Shown here: piece after piece, positions 57,811-64,000 of the stretch
How the letters are laid out: each line of letters opens with the position of its first letter
Numbering within the stretch: the first letter of the stretch is position 1
NCBI RefSeq assembly: GCF_028548395.1
Contig: NZ_JAQQLA010000007.1
Coordinates: 190,833-254,832, forward strand
Origin: Vogesella indigofera
GTDB taxonomy: Bacteria > Pseudomonadota > Gammaproteobacteria > Burkholderiales > Chromobacteriaceae
Reading direction: 5' to 3'
Length of the DNA stretch: 64,000 bases
Notes under the pieces: generated by a model
Database searches by the model: none
What the model was told of the DNA's origin: nothing
The model's input: the letters and a program-made list of their open reading frames with translations, nothing else
Translations under genes and position numbers: made by a program

Positions 57811-58566
57811 ATGGACCTGCTTTTGCTGTTTGCCACCCTGCTGCTGGGCGCGCTGCTCGGTGCCGTCGGCGGCCTGTTCGGCATTGGCGGCGGCATCATT
57901 GCCATCCCGCTGCTGGTGCTGGCCTATCACCAGCCACAGGCACTGGCGCAGGGCACCGCGCTGGTGATGATCGTGCCCAATGTGCTGCTGGCGTTCTGGC
58001 GCTACCGCCAGCGTCATCCGTTCCCGCTGCGCACCGCGCTGGCGATGGGCGCCGGCGCCATGCTGGCGACCTATCCGGCGGCGCGGCTGGCGGTGGCGCT
58101 GGACCAGCAGCGGCTGCAGCAGGTATTCGCCGCCTTCCTGCTGTGGCTAGCCTACTACTTCTGGCGCCAGGGCCGCCGCGCCCGGCCGCAGGCGGCGCAA
58201 GCTTGGCCGCAACGCTACCTGCCGGCGGTCGGCCTGCTCGGCGGTGCCTGTGGCGGCTTGTTCAGTGTCGGCTCCGGCATCATCGCCGCGCCGCTGCTGG
58301 TGCGCGGTTTCGGCCTGCCACAGGCGGTGGCACAAGGTATGGCACTGGCGCTGGTGGTACCCAGCGCGCTGGTGGCGCTGCTGACCTATGCCGGCGCCGG
58401 CCAGGTGCAGTGGGCCACCGGCATCGCCCTCGCCGTGGGCGGCCTGTCGACCATCTCCTGGGGCGTGGCGCTGGCACACCGCTTGCCGGAGGCGCGGCTG
58501 AAGCAGTGCTTCGCCGCGATGCTGCTGCTGACCACGCTGTTGCTGTGGCGCAGCAGCGTGGCGTGA
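57811..58566 (+). CDS. TSUP (TauE/SafE) family permease 1
   Basis: A 251-aa inner-membrane protein with about eight helices, of the family that exports or imports sulfonates, sulfite, thiosulfate and related anions. The repeated family motif is AVGGLFGIGGGIIAIPLLV near the N-terminus and CGGLFSVGSGIIAAPLLVRGFGLPQAVAQG in the second half. The start at 57811 has GGAG upstream and fits the membrane start; ATG 57799 is an alternative. Probably regulated by the divergent LysR gene. Confidence 0.88.
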   Translation: MDLLLLFATLLLGALLGAVGGLFGIGGGIIAIPLLVLAYHQPQALAQGTALVMIVPNVLLAFWRYRQRHPFPLRTALAMGAGAMLATYPAARLAVALDQQRLQQVFAAFLLWLAYYFWRQGRRARPQAAQAWPQRYLPAVGLLGGACGGLFSVGSGIIAAPLLVRGFGLPQAVAQGMALALVVPSALVALLTYAGAGQVQWATGIALAVGGLSTISWGVALAHRLPEARLKQCFAAMLLLTTLLLWRSSVA

Positions 58567-58680
58567 GTCGCGGCTAGCTTATTCATTTACCGAATAACTA
58601 ATCTCTTAAAACATCTAAGCGGTTATAAACCCTTCGGTTAGCATGGCTGCCTGATCACGATTTGGCAGAAAGCAGACGGC

Positions 58681-59451
58681 ATGGATCCGGGTTACATCAT
58701 TGCAGGCTTGGCAGTAGGCTTCATCGTCGGCCTGACCGGCGTCGGCGGCGGCTCGCTGATGACACCGATCCTGCTGTGGTTCGGCATCAATCCGGCCACC
58801 GCGGTCGGCACCGATCTGCTGTACGCCTGTATCACCAAGATGGGCGGCGTGTGGGTGCACCACAAGCACAAGCACATCGACTGGCGCATCACCAAGCTGC
58901 TGGCGATCGGCAGCGTGCCGGCGTCGTTGCTGACCGTGATCGTGCTGCACTACCTGCAGCTGGACACCCAGGCCGCCAACAGCCTGATCAAGGTGATGCT
59001 CGGCTTTGCGCTGATCCTCACCGCGCTGGCGATCCTGTTCAAGCCGTGGATCCTGCACCAGATTTCCCGCTTCATGCCGGCACGGCCGGAGGGTTACATC
59101 CCGACCAAGGCCACCGTGTTCACCGGCGTGGTGCTGGGCGTGATCGTCACCCTCAGCTCCATCGGTGCCGGCGCGCTGGGCACGCTGGCGATTTTCGCGC
59201 TGTACCCGCTGCTGCCGACCGCGCGCCTGGTCGGCACCGAGATCGCCCACGCGGTGCCGCTGACCCTGGTCGCCGGCCTGGGCCACGCCAGCATGGGCAA
59301 TATGGACTACGGCCTGCTGGTGCAGCTGCTGATCGGCTCGCTGCCCGGCATCTGGCTCGGCAGCCACCTGACCCGCCGCGTCGCCGAACGCTGGCTGCGT
59401 CCGGCACTGGCGCTGATGATGGCGCTGATCGGCGCCAAGCTGGTGCTGTAA
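58681..59451 (+). CDS. TSUP (TauE/SafE) family permease 2
   Basis: A 256-aa membrane protein with the family blocks GFIVGLTGVGGGSLMTPILLWFGINPATAVGTDLLYA and GVVLGVIVTLSSIGAGALGTLAIFALYP. It is a distant paralogue of the preceding permease. The long conserved N-terminal block resembles the TSUP proteins found in cysteine/sulfate assimilation clusters, so sulfite or sulfate transport is possible (inference). The 114-base AT-rich region before it, with a TTATTC..AACTAATC stretch, likely holds its own promoter. Confidence 0.88.
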   Translation: MDPGYIIAGLAVGFIVGLTGVGGGSLMTPILLWFGINPATAVGTDLLYACITKMGGVWVHHKHKHIDWRITKLLAIGSVPASLLTVIVLHYLQLDTQAANSLIKVMLGFALILTALAILFKPWILHQISRFMPARPEGYIPTKATVFTGVVLGVIVTLSSIGAGALGTLAIFALYPLLPTARLVGTEIAHAVPLTLVAGLGHASMGNMDYGLLVQLLIGSLPGIWLGSHLTRRVAERWLRPALALMMALIGAKLVL

Positions 59452-59479
59452 CGCCCCGCTTCGCTCCCGCTGCATGACA

Positions 59480-59513
59480 TTGCGGCCAACCTTGAACCCA
59501 AGGTTGGCCGCAA
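59480..59513 (+). terminator. Terminator of TSUP 2 built from an inverted pair of the uptake-like word
   Basis: ATTGCGGCCAACCTTG and CAAGGTTGGCCGCAAT would pair over ~14 bp around a short AACC loop. It lies 30 bases past the stop codon; no long T-run. Confidence 0.75.
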
Positions 59514-59635
59514 TGCCGTTGTGGCGCCGGCGGCGCGCATTGCCGGCTTGGGATATCGCCGTTATCTTCTTATCATCAAGAATGCCGGCGATCCCTTTTT
59601 CGGCCGCCCCGTCGCCATCAGCCAAGGATTCCGCG

Positions 59636-60337
59636 ATGTCTGCCTCCCGCCTTGCCACCGCCGTATTGCTATTGCTGTGCAGCCTGAGCCAGGCGCGCGA
59701 GGTGCTGCGTTTTGCCATCGACGCCCACAACCCGCCGTTCATGTACGTCGACAGTCAAGGTGTGGCGCAGGGGCTGTACGCGCAGACGCTGCGCGAGTTG
59801 GGCCAGCGAGCCGGACTGACCCTGCGCATCGAGGCGATACCGTGGAAGCGGGCGCTGGCCTATCTGGAACAGGGCAGCCACGGCGTGGCCGGCATCTACC
59901 GCAACGAGGAGCGGCAACGCAAATACCTGTTCTCCAGGCCGATCTACCGCGAGGAACTGGTGGTGTATGCGCGCAAGGGCCACGCGATGGCACCGTACAG
60001 CGGCATCGCCTCGCTGTACGGCAAGCGCGTCGGCGTGCTGTCCGGCTGGTTCTACAGCGAGGACTTCAGCCGCGCCCGCGACCAGCGGCGGCTGCTGGCC
60101 GACGAGGCGGCGCGCGACGCGCAGAATGTTGACAAGCTGCGGCTGGGGCGGCTGGACTATCTGATCGGCATCCGTGAAAGCATCGCCGCGCTCAATCACG
60201 GCGAACTGGAAGAAGCCGGCATCCTCGCCAGCAACCTGACCTATATCGCACTGCCCGACAGCCCGCGCTCGCGGCGGCTATTACAGCAGCTCAACCCCTA
60301 CATTGCCGACCTGCCGGACAAAGCGCGCGCACCGTAA
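59636..60337 (+). CDS. Periplasmic solute-binding-like protein (SBP family 3)
   Basis: A 233-aa secreted protein (signal peptide MSASRLATAVLLLLCSLSQA) with a bac_3 fold: LRFAIDAHNPPFMYVDSQGVAQGLYAQTLRELGQRAG at the N-terminus, RIEAIPWKRALAYLEQGSHGVAGIYRNEER and a second lobe with YGKRVGVLSGWFYSEDF. No transporter subunits are adjacent. It is similar in kind, not closely in sequence, to the protein at 43684. The start at 59636 has AAGGA upstream; the longer frame begins inside the terminator. Confidence 0.85.
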   Translation: MSASRLATAVLLLLCSLSQAREVLRFAIDAHNPPFMYVDSQGVAQGLYAQTLRELGQRAGLTLRIEAIPWKRALAYLEQGSHGVAGIYRNEERQRKYLFSRPIYREELVVYARKGHAMAPYSGIASLYGKRVGVLSGWFYSEDFSRARDQRRLLADEAARDAQNVDKLRLGRLDYLIGIRESIAALNHGELEEAGILASNLTYIALPDSPRSRRLLQQLNPYIADLPDKARAP

Positions 60338-60349
60338 ACACCCGCACGC

Positions 60350-60506
60350 TCAGAGCCTGTTCAAAGTCTCGCGCGCTCACGCGAGACAAGGCGAAAACGA
60401 CCGAGCAAGCGGCGTTTAGCTGGATATAAGCAGCATGCCGCAGGCGTTTGTAGCGCCGTATCGCCCCGTTGCGAACAAGTCGCAGCAGACATTGAACAGC
60501 TTCTCA
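60350..60506. repeat. MITE-like inverted-repeat element, copy 5
   Basis: About 157 bp, closely related to copy 4: left end TCAGAGCCTGTTCAAAGTCT, right end complement of TGAGAAGCTGTTCAATGTCT. Interior blocks CGCGAGACAAGGCGAAAACGAC and GCGCCGTATCGCCCC. The terminal TGA (minus strand, 60504-60506) is the stop codon of the MFS gene. Confidence 0.8.
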
Positions 60507-61766
60507 CCCCCCGGCGCCGGCCAGCTGCGGCATGCGCGCCGCCTGGCGGATCAGCCGGTTCAGGCGCACCACCGCCAGCACGCACATCACCGCGCCCAGC
60601 GCCAGCGTCAGCCGCGTGTCCAGCAGCGTCAGCAGGCCGCCGATCACCGCGATCAGCACATTGCTGATGCAGAAGATGGTCGACAACAGCCCCATCACGC
60701 TGCCCTGGCCGTGGTGCTCGAAGCGCTCCGCGCACCAGCTGGGCAGCACCGCGTTGTAAATCGCCAGCGGCAGCCCCAGCAACACCACCAGCACCACGCC
60801 GGGGCCATCCGGCAGCAGTGACAGCAGCAACAACCCCAGCGCGAAGATCACCGCCGACTTGCGCGCCTGGCGCAGCGGATCATGGTGCAGGCCGCGCTTG
60901 CCGGACACGGTGCTGGCCAGCGACATCATCAGGCACAGCCCGGCGGTGACCCAGGCAATGCCGCTGCTGCCCAGGCCGGCGAACTCCACCAGCCACAGCG
61001 GATAGAACTCGTAAAAGGCGTTCACCCCCAGCGCGAACAGCAGCTGCATCCAGAACAGCCCGGCCAGCAGCGCATCCTGCTGCAACAGGCGGAACGCCTG
61101 CTGCTGCCGCACCGTCTGCCACAGCGACACGCCTTGCAGCCCGGCGGCGCTACCGGTTTCCGGCAACACCCACAGCAGGATCGCCAGACACGGCAGCAGC
61201 GTCAGCGCGCCGATCAGGAACGGCACCGGCTCGCCCAGCGGCAGGGTGAAGCCGCCTATCATCGGCCCCACCAGCCAGCCCATGTACAGCACCGCGTTGA
61301 GGATGGCGAAGCTGCGGGTGCGATCCAGCTGCGGGTGCAGGTCGGCGACGATGGCGCGCGCCACCGCGACATTGCCCTCGGTCAGGCCGGTGAGGAACCG
61401 CGCGAACACGAACAGCGGATACCAGCGCAAATCCAGCGCCCACGCCGTCAGCAGATAGCCGAGCAGGGTCAGCGACAGCGTGCTGAGCAGCACGCGGCGC
61501 CGGCCGAGACGATCGGACAACGCGCCGATGAAGGTGCTGCCGATCAGGATGCCCAGCGGATTGGCGGCCAGCGCCATGCCCAGCAGCAGCTTGGGCGGCA
61601 GGCCGGCAAAGTGGTTGAAACCGTCGGCGGCGGCATCGACGAAGATCGGCGCCAGAATCGGGTACGGCATCGCCACCCCGGCGGTACTCATCAACGCCAC
61701 CAGGCAGATGGCCAGCAAGATCAGGCGCGGATGCGCCACGCCGGAGGGCGTCACGGGAAGAGCCAT
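60504..61766 (-). CDS. MFS transporter
   Basis: A 420-aa major facilitator with about 12 TM helices. The loop motif A is GALSDRLGRRRVLL (residues ~81-94) and the N-terminal helix is LILLAICLVALMSTAGVAMPYPILAPIFVDAA. It resembles tetracycline/multidrug-type exporters, but the substrate cannot be named. The stop codon is supplied by the terminal bases of a repeat element, so the C-terminus may be altered. Confidence 0.88.
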   Translation of the reverse strand: MALPVTPSGVAHPRLILLAICLVALMSTAGVAMPYPILAPIFVDAAADGFNHFAGLPPKLLLGMALAANPLGILIGSTFIGALSDRLGRRRVLLSTLSLTLLGYLLTAWALDLRWYPLFVFARFLTGLTEGNVAVARAIVADLHPQLDRTRSFAILNAVLYMGWLVGPMIGGFTLPLGEPVPFLIGALTLLPCLAILLWVLPETGSAAGLQGVSLWQTVRQQQAFRLLQQDALLAGLFWMQLLFALGVNAFYEFYPLWLVEFAGLGSSGIAWVTAGLCLMMSLASTVSGKRGLHHDPLRQARKSAVIFALGLLLLSLLPDGPGVVLVVLLGLPLAIYNAVLPSWCAERFEHHGQGSVMGLLSTIFCISNVLIAVIGGLLTLLDTRLTLALGAVMCVLAVVRLNRLIRQAARMPQLAGAGG

Positions 61767-62088
61767 GCTTGTTTATCCAGGAAACGGCCCACCCACCGCG
61801 GCAGCGCGCCGCCGGCATCAGGCCAAACGCATAGCATATCGCCAGCGCGGCCATATCCAAACCGCTTTGTTGCGCGCGCAGCGCAGGCGGCTTGCGGCCA
61901 AGCTTGTGCCGCAAGCCGCCGCCACAGCCGCGGCAAGCCCGCCAGCCGGGCATTCTGCCAAGACAAAAAATGAAAAGGTTGGCCGCAACACTGCGGCCAA
62001 CCTTGTTCTCCCCTCGTGCCGGGCAGCGCCCGGCGGCAAAGTCCCCTCTACCACAGCAGGCCAGACGACAGCCCCGTCCTGCCCTCAC
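61767..62088. other. Intergenic region between adhesin and MFS genes
   Basis: No credible gene. It holds the MFS promoter region, one variant of the uptake-like word (61896) and the inverted pair at 61975-62004. Confidence 0.6.
61975..62004 (-). terminator. Terminator after the adhesin built from an inverted pair of the uptake-like word
   Basis: AAGGTTGGCCGCA and TGCGGCCAACCTT pair over 12-13 bp with an ACAC loop; on the minus strand it is followed by TTTTCATTTTTT. About 85 bases past the adhesin stop. Confidence 0.85.
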
Positions 62089-64000
62089 TCAGACATCGAC
62101 CACCAGCTTGTTGCTGGTCAGCAGATTGCTGATGATGGCCTGATCGTCGGCGCCGGCCAGCTGGATACTCTCCAGCACGATGGACTGCGTCACCGCCGTG
62201 CCGGCCCCGGCGGAATGAACCGCGATGGTGGTATTGCCATTGGCGTAGCTGAAATCCAGATAGGCATCCAGCGACAGCGCATTGGCATGCTCACCCTGCA
62301 ACAGGTCGCGCAGGTCCAGCTTGTCGGCGGTACCGCCGGCGCCCCAATCCTTGACGGTGTCGGTGTAAGGCCCGCCGGAAATGTCGGCCAGTGACCAGAC
62401 GAAAGTGTCGCTGCCTGCTCCGCCGGTCAGCGCATCGTTGCCGCTGCCGCCACGCAGCATGTCGCTGTCGCCATTACCAAACAGCTGGTCGTTGCCGGCA
62501 CCGCCAAACAGCTGGTCGGCCTTCTCGGCACCGGTGGTGGTATTGTCACCATGCAGAATGTCATTGCCGCCATCGCCGAAGATCACATCCGCCTGCCCGC
62601 CAGCTGAAACCGTCTCAATACCCGAACCTCCATCGATATAATCAGAACTATTGCTGGCACTGACGGTATTGACATCCCTAACCTCGATATACAGGGTAGT
62701 CGTCACCGGAGCGGTAATCCCGTCGCTGACCGCCACCTCCAGCGCATAGCCCCTGGCATCACCGCCGCCCGGAATCAGCGCCGCCGACTCGTAATCGAGC
62801 AGCGACAGATCCTTGACCGACACCACCCCACCCGCCGAAATCTGGAACGCACCGCCGGACGCATCCGACAGCAGGCTATAGCTCAAGGCATTGCCATCGG
62901 CATCGCTGGCCAGAACACTGCCCAGCAGAGCGGAAGCAAAACCGGTCGGGTTTGTTGCCGAGTTCAGCAAATGCTCAAACATGCTGACCAGCACGCCACT
63001 GCTGAGGAATTGCGGCGCCGAATTATCGGTCGCGCCCTGGATCGATACCGTGATGGTCTGCTGCGCCGTGCCATCGTACGACTTCACCAGCAGCGTATCG
63101 TAGACCGTGGTGCCGCTATTCAGCGCCTGAGTGGCCGCCCTGTTGTTGTCCAGCAGATAGCTCCACACCCCGCTGCCGGTATCCAGCGTGAAACTGCCGT
63201 ACACCCCGTCCAGGCTGTCCGGTTGCTGGAACACCGCCTCGCCGTCATCGACATCGTTCAGCAGCAGCGTACCACCGGTAGTCGGCACGCCGGCAAGCGC
63301 GGCAGTCGCTTCCTGCACCGCACCACTGGCAGTACCACTGATGCTCGCCAGATCGTTGGTACCGGTGACGGTGATGGTCAGCGTCTGCACGTTGGAGTCG
63401 GCGGTGCCGTCGTTGGCGGTGAAGTTCACCACCACGTCCTGGGTGACACCGGCTTTCAGGTGGTCGTAGGCGCCGACAGTCGGGTCGAAGCTGTAGCTGC
63501 CATCGGCATTGAAGGTCAGTCCTACCGGTGCCGGAGCGGTCAGGCTGTAGCTCAGCACGGCATCGTCGTCCAGGTCGCTAGCCTGCACCTGGCCGTTGAT
63601 CGTCGCCCCGCCCTCGGTGGCGGCATCGAGCTTGGCCACCGCCAGCGGCGCATCGTTGGTACCGGTGACGGTGATGGTCAGCGTCTGCACGTTGGAGTCG
63701 GCGGTGCCGTCATTGGCGATGAAGTGCACCACCACGTCCTGGGTGACACCGGCTTTCAGGTGGTCGTAGGCGCCGACAGTCGGGTCGAAGCTGTAGCTGC
63801 CATCGGCATGGAAGGTCAGCCCCGCCGCTGGCGCCCCGGTCAGGCTGTAGCTCAGCACGGCATCGTCGTCCAGGTCGGTGGCCTGCACCTGGCCGTTGAT
63901 CGTCGCCCCGCCCTCGGTGGCGGCATCGAGCTTGGCCACCGCCAGCGGCGCATCGTTGGTGCCGGTGACGGTGATGGTCAACGTCTGCTCGTTGGAGTCG
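62089..64000 (-). CDS. Giant repeat adhesin/RTX protein, C-terminal part (partial)
   Basis: The last ~637 residues of a large secreted protein; the N-terminus lies beyond the window end and the frame is open at 64000. From the left of the protein: ~100-residue VCBS/cadherin-like repeats (NDGTADSNVQTLTITVTGTNDAPLAVAK..., LSYSLT...GSYSFDPTVGAYDHLKAGVTQD), a divergent repeat, a cadherin-like domain, then RTX nonapeptides (GGAGNDQLFGNGDSDMLRGGSGNDALTGGAGSDTF) that bind calcium, and a C-terminal type I secretion signal region. No cysteine is visible. It is likely exported by a type I system outside the window and used in adhesion or biofilm formation. Confidence 0.9.
   Translation of the reverse strand, partial: DSNEQTLTITVTGTNDAPLAVAKLDAATEGGATINGQVQATDLDDDAVLSYSLTGAPAAGLTFHADGSYSFDPTVGAYDHLKAGVTQDVVVHFIANDGTADSNVQTLTITVTGTNDAPLAVAKLDAATEGGATINGQVQASDLDDDAVLSYSLTAPAPVGLTFNADGSYSFDPTVGAYDHLKAGVTQDVVVNFTANDGTADSNVQTLTITVTGTNDLASISGTASGAVQEATAALAGVPTTGGTLLLNDVDDGEAVFQQPDSLDGVYGSFTLDTGSGVWSYLLDNNRAATQALNSGTTVYDTLLVKSYDGTAQQTITVSIQGATDNSAPQFLSSGVLVSMFEHLLNSATNPTGFASALLGSVLASDADGNALSYSLLSDASGGAFQISAGGVVSVKDLSLLDYESAALIPGGGDARGYALEVAVSDGITAPVTTTLYIEVRDVNTVSASNSSDYIDGGSGIETVSAGGQADVIFGDGGNDILHGDNTTTGAEKADQLFGGAGNDQLFGNGDSDMLRGGSGNDALTGGAGSDTFVWSLADISGGPYTDTVKDWGAGGTADKLDLRDLLQGEHANALSLDAYLDFSYANGNTTIAVHSAGAGTAVTQSIVLESIQLAGADDQAIISNLLTSNKLVVDV
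63358..64000 (-). repeat. 300-bp tandem repeats inside the adhesin gene
   Basis: The sequence starting GGTACCGGTGACGGTGATGG at 63358 recurs at 63658 and 63958, a period of exactly 300 bases (100 codons). The two complete units are nearly identical at the DNA level, so they are recently duplicated or kept alike by recombination. Confidence 0.92.

Noticed and set aside
62391..62663. Plus-strand ORF of Cys/His/Arg-rich repeats
   Set aside because: Antisense of the RTX glycine-aspartate repeats.
63358..64000. Adhesin repeats as a possible assembly duplication artefact
   Set aside because: Adjacent units differ at scattered bases, for example within the Ala/Pro-rich part, so they are real separate copies.

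Overview
The window is a GC-rich, gene-dense chromosomal segment of a betaproteobacterium, most likely of the order Neisseriales (Chromobacteriaceae-like, e.g. the Vogesella/Chromobacterium/Aquitalea group). This rests on gene order and protein sequence impressions (pheST-ihfA-merR, thrS-infC-rpmI-rplT, tgt-yajC-secDF, endonuclease-type MutL); no database search was run. It is ordinary core chromosome with small accessory insertions. There is no prophage, IS transposase or CRISPR array.

Layout. 0.2-3.1 kb: a small unknown gene and the metNIQ methionine importer. 3.4-5.9 kb: a hydratase-family enzyme and a diguanylate cyclase. 6.1-10.7 kb: the Anbu (ancestral proteasome-like) cluster, made of ATP-grasp, alpha-E, GNAT, transglutaminase and Anbu peptidase genes. 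10.7-16.4 kb: a phosphodiesterase-like gene, a very large hybrid kinase and a response regulator. 16.5-20.9 kb: a minus-strand chain lolC-lolD-mscS-fixJ-type regulator-nudB with overlapping ends. 20.9-27.2 kb: a mixed set including an NlpC/P60 hydrolase, a UbiB-family protein, an iron-box-controlled DUF2325 gene and a chemoreceptor. 27.3-35.0 kb: minus-strand translation genes (tRNA-Pro, merR, ihfA, pheT, pheS, rplT, rpmI, infC, thrS, tRNA-Val). 35.2-43.5 kb: plus-strand tgt, yajC, secD, secF, dedA, mutL, benE. 43.7-50.5 kb: amino-acid-related transporters, a racemase, a MocR regulator, a cold-shock/Excalibur fusion and an M32 carboxypeptidase. 50.5-54.9 kb: an Ldh-family dehydrogenase, ribD, nrdR, glyA. 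55-61.8 kb: an unknown gene, a candidate small RNA, LysR plus two TSUP permeases, a binding protein and an MFS transporter. 62.1-64 kb: the C-terminal end of a giant repeat adhesin that runs out of the window.

Most notable non-gene signals. (1) The 10-mer GGTTGGCCGC (extended AAGGTTGGCCGCAA) occurs about 30 times, inside genes on both strands and as inverted pairs forming terminators, which is how a DNA uptake sequence behaves in Neisseriaceae, but with a different word. (2) thrS is preceded by a 12-codon leader peptide with four consecutive Thr codons and a strong terminator, a textbook attenuator, lying directly behind tRNA-Val. (3) A consensus promoter and terminator bracket a ~92-nt transcript with two anti-Shine-Dalgarno motifs, a candidate small RNA. 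(4) A family of ~130-160 bp non-coding inverted-repeat elements repeatedly abuts stop codons.
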